Source: UBA6168 sp041752395 | GTDB taxonomy: Bacteria; Bacteroidota; Bacteroidia; Chitinophagales; Saprospiraceae | Reading direction: 5' to 3' | NCBI GenBank assembly: GCA_041752395.1 | Contig: JBGSWN010000105.1 | Span: forward strand, 1-20,213 | DNA length: 20,213 bases | Part shown: positions 1 through 6,943 of the stretch, one piece after another | Layout: each line of letters starts with the position of its first letter | How positions within the stretch are numbered: position 1 is the first letter of the stretch | Notes under the pieces: model-generated | Told to the model about the DNA's origin: nothing | Seen by the model: only the letters and a program-made list of their open reading frames with translations | Databases searched by the model: none | Translations under genes and position numbers: made by a program

Positions 1-7
1 GTTATGC
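1..7 (+). repeat. 3' core (GTTATGC) of an upstream attC site
   Basis: The window begins with GTTATGCCCA. Its reverse complement TGGGCATAAC is present at 2602-2611, the 5' core of the next attC. By cassette logic bases 2 onward belong to cassette 1, and the rest of the upstream attC lies outside the window. Confidence 0.75.
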
Positions 8-139
8 CCAATGCTATGACGACAGTGCAACAGACGAACATCGCAGCTTGACATCAAACTTTTGTGTAAAACTTGACGACCAAACAGAACGGATTTAAAC
101 TCTAAAAACATTAACTTAGCGACAAATATTTAAGACAAG

Positions 140-817
140 ATGCAGAAAAAATTAACAAAGGAAAATTTAATTAAAGAAGCTCAATTATTTTGTGTTGAAC
201 AGTCAAAATTTCAGCATAAAGAATTATATGGAGTTACTGATGGAAAAGCCGTTGGAACACTAATTGAACAAAAGTTTCAAGCACATTTAAAATCAAAATA
301 TGATGTTACTGTTGGCTCTTCTGCAAAAGGAATAGACTTGCCTTCGGAAGACATATTAACCGATATAAAAGTTACATCTAACAAACAACCACAATCATCT
401 TGTCCTTTTAGAGATGCAAAACAAAAAATATTTGGACTTGGATATAACCTCTTAGTATTTGTTTACGACAAAACGGACGACCCAGAAAGTCAAACTTCAA
501 TATTAAATTTTGTTAGTTGTTCATTTGTTTCAAAAGAACGAACAGCCGATTTTACGACAACGAGCATCTTAAATGAGATGAAGAAAGTTGGAGCAAACGA
601 AGCTGATATTATTGCATTTCTTGAAGGAATAAAATTACCAGCAGACGAAATAGCTTTAAAACAAATCACCGAAATCATTTTAACAACTGAAATTCCTATT
701 GGATATTTAACAATTTCCAATGCACTGCAATGGAGATTGCAATATGCAAGAATTAGAGATTTGAAGAATGACATACCAGGCATTGACAAAATTATAAGCT
801 ATAACAAACCTGAATAA
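140..817 (+). CDS. Type II restriction endonuclease (PD-(D/E)XK-like)
   Basis: Predicted to cut DNA at the site protected by the methyltransferase encoded next to it. The 225-residue protein shows a plausible PD-(D/E)XK core: Glu43 in GTLIEQKF, Asp66 in AKGID, and Asp75-Ile-Lys77 in TDIKV, followed by QPQSSCPF. The length is typical of a stand-alone type II enzyme. The stop codon overlaps the methyltransferase start by one base (TAATG), so the two are translationally coupled, endonuclease first. It is the first gene of cassette 1, with a 138-base leader in which I see no convincing promoter. The recognition sequence cannot be read from the protein. The function rests on the motif and the methyltransferase partner; I did not recognise a named prototype. 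Confidence 0.8.
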   Translation: MQKKLTKENLIKEAQLFCVEQSKFQHKELYGVTDGKAVGTLIEQKFQAHLKSKYDVTVGSSAKGIDLPSEDILTDIKVTSNKQPQSSCPFRDAKQKIFGLGYNLLVFVYDKTDDPESQTSILNFVSCSFVSKERTADFTTTSILNEMKKVGANEADIIAFLEGIKLPADEIALKQITEIILTTEIPIGYLTISNALQWRLQYARIRDLKNDIPGIDKIISYNKPE

Positions 818-2586
818 TGAAAGTATTTGAAGCAAATATTACTCATCAGGTTTCAGATTTCTTAAATGACAATCTGAAAAAGATTACATCTTTTGAAAAG
901 GCAAATCAAAAAATGTATGATGCCTTCGGCATCATACATTTTTTTGATAATAATGAAGAATTGGAAACTCTCAAAGAAGTTCTTTCAATTACTCATAATA
1001 TTGTTGAAGAACCAGACAGAGCAGAATATGGCGACTTTCAAACGAATTCAGATTTAGCTAATAAAGTCACATTACATTTGGCTTCAAAAAACATTTCACC
1101 CGAAGTTGTTATTGAGCCAACCTGCGGAAAAGGGAATTTTATTATTGCTTCTCTACGCAACTTCAAAAACATCAAAAATGTATTCGGAGTTGAAATTTAT
1201 AAACCTTACGTTTGGGAAACTAAATTCAGCATTGTAGATTTCTTTCTTTCTAATCCAAAATCACACAAGCCAAAAATTTCGATAGTTCATTGTAATGTTT
1301 TCGACTTCGACTTCAAAACGATAGCAAAGGAGCATTCTACGAATGATATTTTAGTAATTGGTAATCCACCTTGGGTAACCAATTCAAAATTGGGTAGTTT
1401 AAATTCAACCAATCTTCCTAAAAAAACGAATTTCAAAAATCATAGTGGTTTAGACGCAATGACAGGAAAAGGCAATTTTGACATTGCTGAATTTATTACA
1501 TTGACTATGATTGAAACCTTTCAAAATATGAAAGGGAATTTATTGTTATTGGTAAAAAATTCTGTTATTAAAAACATCGTCTTTGACCAAAATAAAAACC
1601 GATACAAGATTTCAACTATTGAAAAACATTGCATTGACAGCAAAAAAGAATTTAATGTTTCCGTTGAAGCAGCTTTATTCTATTGTAAGTTAAACACACT
1701 TCCCACATTTGATTGCACGGAATTTGATTTTTACAACAATCAAACATCTCAACTTGAATTCGGTTGGCTTAACGATAAATTTGTTTCAAACATTGAAACC
1801 TATATTCATACGAAAGAAATTGACGGAGAATGTCCTTTTGTTTGGCGACAAGGTTTAAAACACGATTGTTCAACCATAATGGAATTAGACAAAGTGAACG
1901 GACATTATGTAAACGGGCTGAATGAAGAAGTGAAATTGGAAGACGGTTTAGTTTTCGGTATTCTCAAAAGTTCAGACCTTAAAAACACGGTAATAAATCA
2001 GACACGAAAGTTTACGATTGTTACGCAAAAGAAAGTTGGACAAGAAACAAAGTATATCAAAACTGAATATCCTAAAACATATCAATACCTGACACAGCAT
2101 CAAGCAAATTTTGATGCAAGAAAATCAAGTATCTACAACAACAAACCTTTGTTTTCAATATTTGGTATTGGCGACTATTCCTTCAAATCTTTCAAAGTTG
2201 CCATATCAGGACTTTACAAGACATTTCATTTTACGCTTATTCTGCCACAGGACAATAAGCCTGTAATGCTTGACGACACTTGTTATTTAATAGGTTTTGA
2301 CAAAATAGAATTTGCCGTTTATGCTTTAATTCTTTTAAACTCCGACAAGACAGTTCAGTTTTTACAATCAGTAACTTTTCCAGACGCTAAAAGGACTTTT
2401 ACAAAGGACGTTCTAATGAGAATTGACCTTTTAGAATTAGCAAAACAAATTAACAAGACACAACTGCAATCAGAACTTGAAATGCTGAACGAAAAGTATA
2501 AACTCAATTTGACATTGAACTTGTGGGACAGTTTTATTAACGAAATGACACCTGTAAACAATGGACAAATTGCAATGTTTGCATAG
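817..2586 (+). CDS. N6-adenine DNA methyltransferase of a type II restriction-modification system
   Basis: Transfers a methyl group from S-adenosylmethionine to adenine in the recognition site, protecting host DNA from the preceding endonuclease. The 589-residue protein has the SAM-binding motif I at residues 100-108 (EPTCGKGNF) and the catalytic motif IV NPPW at 183-186, in the order of gamma-class, TaqI-like enzymes. Roughly 350 residues after the catalytic domain probably form the target-recognition region. It overlaps the endonuclease gene by one base and ends 18 bases before the attC of this cassette. At 589 residues a fused MTase-nuclease (type IIG) was considered, but I see no nuclease motif in it and a separate endonuclease is adjacent. 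Base composition is A+T-rich like the rest of the array. Confidence 0.9.
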   Translation: MKVFEANITHQVSDFLNDNLKKITSFEKANQKMYDAFGIIHFFDNNEELETLKEVLSITHNIVEEPDRAEYGDFQTNSDLANKVTLHLASKNISPEVVIEPTCGKGNFIIASLRNFKNIKNVFGVEIYKPYVWETKFSIVDFFLSNPKSHKPKISIVHCNVFDFDFKTIAKEHSTNDILVIGNPPWVTNSKLGSLNSTNLPKKTNFKNHSGLDAMTGKGNFDIAEFITLTMIETFQNMKGNLLLLVKNSVIKNIVFDQNKNRYKISTIEKHCIDSKKEFNVSVEAALFYCKLNTLPTFDCTEFDFYNNQTSQLEFGWLNDKFVSNIETYIHTKEIDGECPFVWRQGLKHDCSTIMELDKVNGHYVNGLNEEVKLEDGLVFGILKSSDLKNTVINQTRKFTIVTQKKVGQETKYIKTEYPKTYQYLTQHQANFDARKSSIYNNKPLFSIFGIGDYSFKSFKVAISGLYKTFHFTLILPQDNKPVMLDDTCYLIGFDKIEFAVYALILLNSDKTVQFLQSVTFPDAKRTFTKDVLMRIDLLELAKQINKTQLQSELEMLNEKYKLNLTLNLWDSFINEMTPVNNGQIAMFA

Positions 2587-2604
2587 ACCGAAAAGAAGCA
2601 CTGG

Positions 2605-2737
2605 GCATAACAGCGGTTTGGCAAAAGTGGCGGTTCAGTGGTTAATTGAACATTTTGTGCTTCGTATCAAGTGTAGTGCTGGCAGACAGTTTTGTGCTTC
2701 GTAATCGCCACCTTCGCCAAGCCGCAAAACGTTAGCG
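2605..2737 (+). repeat. attC site 1 (end of cassette 1)
   Basis: 133-bp imperfect palindrome. The 5' core is GCATAAC (2605-2611) and the 3' core GTTAGCG (2731-2737). Inner arms pair: the left arm after the 5' core (GCGGTTTGGC then AAAAGTGGCG) matches the reverse complement of the right arm at 17 of 20 positions. The two cores do not match each other, as expected in an array: the 5' core pairs with the start of cassette 1 at base 1, and the 3' core begins cassette 2. The arms enclose about 70 bases of variable terminal structure containing TTGTGCTTCG twice. Confidence 0.85.
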
Positions 2738-2745
2738 GTAATATT

Positions 2746-3723
2746 ATGAAACGACACAGCTACATATTGACAGTTATTTTGACCCTGACTTTTGGGACAG
2801 CATTTGCGCACCAAGACTTTTGGACTTCTGTGGACTACGGTAATGTTAAAGTGAGAGTTAAGACTGGCTTTGAGTATGAAGAAATAAACAAAGCATTCAT
2901 TATTGGACAACTTGCTGAGAAATTATCCAAAGACCTGAATTACACAGACCTAATTTTTTTAGATTTTAACCATCACTACACAGGAGACTGCAATCCAACA
3001 TATTTTGTTTCATACGACAAGGGAAGGATTGAATACACTTGGGAGAATGCTTCAAAAGAAAAGGACTACTTAAAATCAAATTCAATTGTGTTACGACAAG
3101 TTAGCCGACAGTTTGATGTTATCGCCACTTTGCGACTTTTGGAATATTCCGTCAAAAACATTTCTTCAATCAAATCAACGCAGAAACAAATTGAATACAA
3201 TCAAAATTATTGTCAATGGAAAATAAATTCTATTGACACCAACCTAATAAAAGAGCAACTTCAAATAACGAATAGTGGCTTGTTAAACAACATCGTGAAA
3301 CTGAGAATTGAAAGACCTGATAAAGATTTCAAATATGGCATTTCGTATTACTGGCAAGACAATAAATTTCACCTGTTTCTAAGAGACTACAACAAGCCAG
3401 ACACGACCTTAGCAAGCATTGACAACATATATGACATTAAGAAATTTGGCGGTTCATCTGCTATGATATTCGACTCTGACAGTTCTTTTTTCTATATCAG
3501 TCAATACAACAGACCTATTGTTTCAAAAAGACAAGTAATAATTAGCACTTACGACTTTTACAGACCATTTAAGATTGAAAATATTGGTGGCGATAAATTA
3601 TCTATTTACTTTTCTTATTACACAAACGAGACAGGATTACAACCCAAAGAACGAACGCTGATTTATTTGACAGAAAAGGATGAACTTATTCAAGACTTGG
3701 ACAAGCTAATTGACAAAAAATGA
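2746..3723 (+). CDS. Hypothetical exported protein, cassette 2
   Basis: I do not recognise this 325-residue protein. The ATG at 2746 is chosen because the frame upstream runs through the attC site, and because this start gives a clear signal peptide: basic residues (MKRH), a hydrophobic stretch at about 6-19, then an AFA-H cleavage-type motif near residues 19-22. The mature part is rich in Asp, Tyr, Asn and Lys and has no obvious membrane helix, so it is probably periplasmic or surface-exposed. It is the only gene of cassette 2. It begins 15 bases after the attC1 core and ends 13 bases before the attC2 core, the tight packing typical of cassettes. No promoter is apparent. Confidence 0.8.
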   Translation: MKRHSYILTVILTLTFGTAFAHQDFWTSVDYGNVKVRVKTGFEYEEINKAFIIGQLAEKLSKDLNYTDLIFLDFNHHYTGDCNPTYFVSYDKGRIEYTWENASKEKDYLKSNSIVLRQVSRQFDVIATLRLLEYSVKNISSIKSTQKQIEYNQNYCQWKINSIDTNLIKEQLQITNSGLLNNIVKLRIERPDKDFKYGISYYWQDNKFHLFLRDYNKPDTTLASIDNIYDIKKFGGSSAMIFDSDSSFFYISQYNRPIVSKRQVIISTYDFYRPFKIENIGGDKLSIYFSYYTNETGLQPKERTLIYLTEKDELIQDLDKLIDKK

Positions 3724-3736
3724 AGAGAAATACTAC

Positions 3737-3868
3737 CGCTAACAAGGGGTTTGCGATAGCGGGGGTTCCGTGCTTCGCAGACACATTTGTGCAAGGTGGA
3801 AGTTCAGTTCTCCGAACAAAGTTTAGTGCTAAAACTCCCCGCCATCGCAAACCCCCGAAACGTTAGCG
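3737..3868 (+). repeat. attC site 2 (end of cassette 2)
   Basis: 132-bp imperfect palindrome with 5' core CGCTAAC (3737-3743) and 3' core GTTAGCG (3862-3868). The left arm GGGGTTTGCGATAGCGGGG pairs closely with the right arm CCCCGCCATCGCAAACCCC. The cassette 2 start (2731-2745) is complementary to 3729-3743 at 14 of 15 positions. The loop region contains CACATTTGTG and TTAGTGCT elements resembling those in the other sites. Confidence 0.85.
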
Positions 3869-3916
3869 GTCATTGTAAGACGACTACCACGACAAGAAAC
3901 GACAAAAATTTTGACA

Positions 3917-4366
3917 ATGGAAAATAATAAGGAAAACGAAATTACAAAAAATTTGACTGCAACTCCTTTTGCACAAACATACTTTCACGGGACAAAGGCT
4001 GACCTACAACTTGGCGACTTTATAAAGGCTGGTTTTAACTCAAACTATGGACAACAGAAAAATGCGAAATATATTTTTTTAGCAGCAACATTAGACCCTG
4101 CTGTTTGGGGTGCTGAACTTGCTGTGGGTGACGGAAGAGAAAGAATTTACTTAGTTGAACCAACAGGACAAATTGAAAACGACCCTGATTTGACTGACAA
4201 AAAATTTCCAGGTAATCCGACAATGTCGTATCGTTCAACAGAACCGTTTAGAGTTGTAGGAGAAGTAACTAATTGGCAAGGACACCCACCAGAACAAGTT
4301 AAAGCAATGAAAGACGCATTAACCAAGTTGAAAGAAGAAGGAATTAATTCGTTAAATGACGACTAA
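3917..4366 (+). CDS. arr: Rifampin ADP-ribosyltransferase (Arr family)
   Basis: Arr enzymes inactivate rifamycins by moving ADP-ribose from NAD+ to the drug's ansa hydroxyl. This 149-residue protein matches the family over its full length: YFHGTKADL near the N terminus, DPAVWGAELA, IYLVEPTG, and DPDLTDKKFPGNPTMSYR followed by EPFRVVGEV. The residues corresponding to the His-Tyr-Asp set described for mycobacterial Arr appear to be His24, Tyr52 and Asp89. The ATG at 3917 is preferred to the TTG six bases upstream. It is the first gene of cassette 3; arr-2 and arr-3 are well known from mobile integron cassettes, and this is a more distant, A+T-rich relative. Whether it confers resistance here or has another substrate is not shown by sequence. 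Confidence 0.92.
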   Translation: MENNKENEITKNLTATPFAQTYFHGTKADLQLGDFIKAGFNSNYGQQKNAKYIFLAATLDPAVWGAELAVGDGRERIYLVEPTGQIENDPDLTDKKFPGNPTMSYRSTEPFRVVGEVTNWQGHPPEQVKAMKDALTKLKEEGINSLNDD

Positions 4367-4395
4367 CCTGCAACAAAAACAACGAAACACTAAAA

Positions 4396-4731
4396 ATGAA
4401 AGAGGTAGAACAATACATATCACAATTTGAGCCTGAAATTCAAGCAAGACTTGAAATTCTACGAAAACTATTTTTTGAAATTTTACCCGAGACAGAAGAA
4501 AGTATTCGTTATAAAATGCCTGCTTTTAAAGTAGGTAAATATCATTTATATTTTGCTGGATATAAAAAACATATTGGTTTTTATCCTGTTTATGGATTGA
4601 CAGAAATTGAAGACGAAATTTTAGAATATAGAGCCAAAAACACAAAAGACAGTTTACATTTTGCTCACGACAAGCCGTTACCAATTGACTTATTGAAAAA
4701 AATAATTAAGTTAAAATCATTGTTGAAATGA
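4396..4731 (+). CDS. DUF1801 (YdhG-like) domain protein
   Basis: Small 111-residue cytosolic protein with the DUF1801 pattern: an N-terminal helix of the VEQYISQFEPE type, then EESIRYKMPAF, YHLYFAGYKKHIGFYP, and a lysine-rich C terminus with DLLKKIIKLK. The molecular function of the family is unknown. It lies 29 bases after arr on the same strand within cassette 3 and probably shares its transcript. It ends 22 bases before the attC3 5' core. A second, longer DUF1801-type gene holds the same position in the next cassette. Confidence 0.85.
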   Translation: MKEVEQYISQFEPEIQARLEILRKLFFEILPETEESIRYKMPAFKVGKYHLYFAGYKKHIGFYPVYGLTEIEDEILEYRAKNTKDSLHFAHDKPLPIDLLKKIIKLKSLLK

Positions 4732-4753
4732 CAAACGAAAGAAAACAACGAAC

Positions 4754-4885
4754 CGCTAACACGGGTTTGGCAAAAGTGTCGGTTCAGTGCTCCGCAGACA
4801 CATTTGTGGTTAATCAAAGTTTGGTTCTCCGCATCAACATTTGTGGTGAAAACCCGCCACTTCGCAAAGCCGAGAACCGTTATGC
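4754..4885 (+). repeat. attC site 3 (end of cassette 3)
   Basis: 132-bp imperfect palindrome: 5' core CGCTAAC (4754-4760), 3' core GTTATGC (4879-4885). The left arm CGGGTTTGGCAAAAGTG pairs imperfectly with the right arm CACTTCGCAAAGCCG. The 5' core plus flank is complementary to the cassette 3 start at 3862-3870. The 3' core family switches here from GTTAGCG to GTTATGC. ACATTTGTGG occurs twice in the loop. Confidence 0.85.
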
Positions 4886-4928
4886 GTCAGCTTAGAAAAC
4901 GACAATCGAACATTTAAAACAGAAAAAT

Positions 4929-5312
4929 ATGAAAAATAAAATGACACATTTTGCCATTCACATTGACGACATTGAACGGGCAAAGAACTTTTATGACGGG
5001 GTTTTTGATTGGGGATTCAACTCTTACGGACAAGGAGACTTTTTGCAAATCAAGGCGGACAAGTCCGAGCGTGGAGAATTGATTGGAGCTTTGCAGTCAA
5101 GAAAATATTCGCCAATTCCTGACAAAGTTATTGGTTTGGAATGCTCAATTAGTGTTGAGAACATTGACGAAATCATTGAAAAGGTAAAAAGTAATGGCGG
5201 ACAAGTCGTTATGCCGAAAACAGCTATCCCTTATGTAGGTTATTTAGCAAAGTTTTTGGACACGGAAGGTAACTTGATTTGTGGAATGCAATACGATAAT
5301 ACAGCGAGATGA
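4929..5312 (+). CDS. VOC (glyoxalase/bleomycin-resistance fold) family protein
   Basis: 127-residue single-module vicinal oxygen chelate protein. Recognisable parts are MTHFAIHIDDIERAKNFY and FDWGF at the N terminus, the central LIGALQSR strand, a second beta-alpha-beta unit from about residue 75 (SISVENIDEIIEKVKSNGG), and a terminal DTEGNLICGMQ metal-site-type segment. Members are metal-dependent isomerases, dioxygenases or drug-binding proteins; the substrate is not predictable here. The ATG at 4929 is used, and an internal ATG four codons on is a possible alternative. Its stop overlaps the next start (ATGA), indicating translational coupling. It is the first gene of cassette 4, starting 49 bases after the cassette boundary. 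Confidence 0.88.
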   Translation: MKNKMTHFAIHIDDIERAKNFYDGVFDWGFNSYGQGDFLQIKADKSERGELIGALQSRKYSPIPDKVIGLECSISVENIDEIIEKVKSNGGQVVMPKTAIPYVGYLAKFLDTEGNLICGMQYDNTAR

Positions 5313-5749
5313 AAAAAACACGACCAATTCACCCAGACTTTCAATTTTTTTTAGACTTCAAAGACCAAGAAGTAATTGACTTGTTTAAAGATTTGAGAGA
5401 ATACATTTTGGAACTCTATCCCGACTGTAATGAGCTTGTTTATCATACTCACGCCTTGACAGCAGTTTTTTCAATCTCTGACAAACTATCAGACGCTTTT
5501 TGTATGTTGCCAATTTATACAAACCACCTAAACTTAGGGTTTAACAAAGGGACACTTTTGAAAGACCCAAATAAACTCTTAACAGGGACAGGTAGTTTAA
5601 TCAGACACATAGACGTAAAAAAGCCAAGTGATTATAGAAACCCCAAAGTGAATACTTTGATAAAAGAAGCTATTGATTTTGCAATTAAGGATATGGACAA
5701 ACCGACAAAATCCATTGGACAAACAATATCGAAAATCAAGAAAAAATAG
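5309..5749 (+). CDS. DUF1801-type protein, second gene of cassette 4
   Basis: 146-residue soluble protein. It has DUF1801-like organisation: an N-terminal helix (DQEVIDLFKDLREYI), a central beta core with FCMLPIYTNHLNLGF, then TGSLIRHIDVKKPSD and a helical, lysine-rich C terminus. It overlaps the VOC gene by four bases and was probably co-transcribed and coupled with it. It is longer than the 111-residue DUF1801 protein of cassette 3 and clearly not a recent duplicate. Function unknown. It ends 10 bases before the 5' core of attC4. Confidence 0.82.
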   Translation: MKKTRPIHPDFQFFLDFKDQEVIDLFKDLREYILELYPDCNELVYHTHALTAVFSISDKLSDAFCMLPIYTNHLNLGFNKGTLLKDPNKLLTGTGSLIRHIDVKKPSDYRNPKVNTLIKEAIDFAIKDMDKPTKSIGQTISKIKKK

Positions 5750-5759
5750 AAAGCCGAAC

Positions 5760-5891
5760 GCATAACATCGGTTTGGCAAAAGCAGGGCTGACGTGGTAAA
5801 TTGAACATTTGGAATTCTAATAAACATTTGTACTAAATTGAACATTTGTGCTTCTAATTCCCCACCATCGCAAAGCCCCAAACCGTTGTTT
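5760..5891 (+). repeat. attC site 4 (end of cassette 4)
   Basis: 132-bp imperfect palindrome: 5' core GCATAAC (5760-5766), 3' core GTTGTTT (5885-5891). The 5' core plus flank is complementary to the cassette 4 start at 4879-4887. The left arm CGGTTTGGCAAAAG faces the right arm CGCAAAGCCCCAAACC. The loop is A+T-rich and contains AAATTGAACATTTG twice (5798-5811 and 5835-5848) plus a third, partial copy near 5823-5830. Confidence 0.82.
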
Positions 5892-5959
5892 CAAATCAAG
5901 ACCAATCCGTTCATTTATTAAACAAAACACCGAAAATTAACATTTTACAATAAATCAAA

Positions 5960-6304
5960 ATGACAAATTACCTAATTTTAGCACAAATTATTTTAGCAGC
6001 ATCAGTTGCCTATGTTTGGATTTTTAGGATTCACAACGTCATCAAGGAATTCAGCCAGTTTGGCTTGAGCGATGTTACCAGAAGTTTTGTAGGTTTTGCC
6101 AAAACTGTTTTAGCCACATTATTAATAGTGGGCATCTGGTATGAGTCGCTGGTGCTGGTTTCGGCAATTCTTATGGGCTTGTTTATGTTGGCTGCGCAAT
6201 ATTTTCATTTTAAAGCCGGCAATCCGTTTAAACAGCGTTTACCATCTTTAATATTACTTTTATTGTGTACTTTTATTGTTGTAACCGCAGCTAACTTCAT
6301 CTAA
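5960..6304 (+). CDS. Small four-helix membrane protein (DoxX-like)
   Basis: 114-residue integral inner-membrane protein with four predicted hydrophobic helices at about residues 3-21, 44-65, 66-85 and 93-112, and a conserved-looking loop FGLSDVTRSFVGFAK between helices 1 and 2. Size and layout fit the DoxX-like families common in Bacteroidota, whose role is poorly defined. It is followed two bases later by a second protein of the same length and topology, so the two are one transcription unit and may form a heteromer. It is the first gene after attC4, with a 74-base leader. The family call is by topology only. Confidence 0.75.
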   Translation: MTNYLILAQIILAASVAYVWIFRIHNVIKEFSQFGLSDVTRSFVGFAKTVLATLLIVGIWYESLVLVSAILMGLFMLAAQYFHFKAGNPFKQRLPSLILLLLCTFIVVTAANFI

Positions 6305-6306
6305 GT

Positions 6307-6651
6307 ATGACCTTCTACTCTTTTTGTGTTTTCCTTTCAGCTGTTTCGTTTTTGAGTTATGGAATTTTGTATTTTACGGGGACCCATATGAAAATGGAGT
6401 TTAAACGCTTTCAATTGGAAAAATTGGGCTTGCTGGTGGTGGTGTTAGAAATTTTGGGTGCAGTTGGACTATTGGTTGGCTTTTGGCTCTACAACCCTCT
6501 GCTCATGCTGGCTTCTGGCGGATTAGCAGTTTTGATGTTGCTAGGGTTAATTGTACGACTAAGGCTAAAAGACAGTCTGTGGGTATCGCTACCTGCTTTG
6601 TTTTTTATGGTTTTAAATGCTTATATATTTTACATAGGAAGTAATCAATAA
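6307..6651 (+). CDS. Small four-helix membrane protein, partner of the preceding gene (DoxX-like)
   Basis: 114-residue membrane protein, starting two bases after the stop of the previous gene. Hydrophobic helices lie at about residues 4-24, 42-62, 64-86 and 92-111. The segment HMKMEFKRFQLEKLGLLV between helices 1 and 2 resembles the DoxX-like family pattern (charged segment, then a Gly-rich helix LEILGAVGLLVGFW). The pair probably arose by duplication, since lengths and topology are identical although sequences have diverged. No enzymatic motif is visible. Confidence 0.75.
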   Translation: MTFYSFCVFLSAVSFLSYGILYFTGTHMKMEFKRFQLEKLGLLVVVLEILGAVGLLVGFWLYNPLLMLASGGLAVLMLLGLIVRLRLKDSLWVSLPALFFMVLNAYIFYIGSNQ

Positions 6652-6774
6652 AAGCCTCAGAAGCTGTATTAAAACCTCTGACAAGACAGAAAATGTCTCC
6701 CGATAGCTACCCAAATATTCAAAATGGCTTATGAAGAATTACTAAAAACTATAGTTTTGTGCATTTGTAAAGTT

Positions 6775-6826
6775 GCCATTAGCCATTAGCCGTTTGCTGT
6801 TGGCCAATAGCCAATGGCTAATAGCA
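6775..6826. repeat. Heptamer-type inverted repeat (GCCATTA family)
   Basis: Tandem GCCATTA GCCATTA GCC (6775-6791) is followed by GGCCAATAGCCAATGGCTAATAGC, which pairs with it imperfectly (TTAGCCATT against AATGGCTAA). The direct repeat GCATTTGTA flanks it on both sides (6761 and 6831). It is the main structure in the 292-base gap between the membrane pair and the serine hydrolase gene; I see no gene in that gap. Confidence 0.6.
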
Positions 6827-6943
6827 AAAAGCATTTGTACAACTTGTCCCGACCCTACGGGAAAACCCATTAAGTAGCACAAACGAATAAAATTGGTTTG
6901 CCGAAAACCTCGGTGCGTAACTCAAAAATTGACACCTGACAAA

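Noticed and set aside
41..90. Possible sigma70-like promoter (TTGACA near 49) in the cassette 1 leader
   Set aside because: No -10-like box at proper spacing, and Bacteroidota use different promoter elements; no TAnnTTTG match was found here either.
2692..2745. N-terminal extension of the cassette 2 protein from an upstream TTG
   Set aside because: The extension would be encoded by the attC1 site, and the ATG at 2746 gives a proper signal peptide.
1..5891. CRISPR array reading of the regularly spaced repeats
   Set aside because: The repeats are 132-bp palindromic sites separated by about 0.9-1 kb of genes, not short repeats with 30-40-base spacers, and no cas gene is present.
6890..6925. 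GGTTTGCC...GCGTAAC near the hydrolase gene as another attC
   Set aside because: It has a core-like GCGTAAC but no pairing arms or GTT partner in the expected distance.
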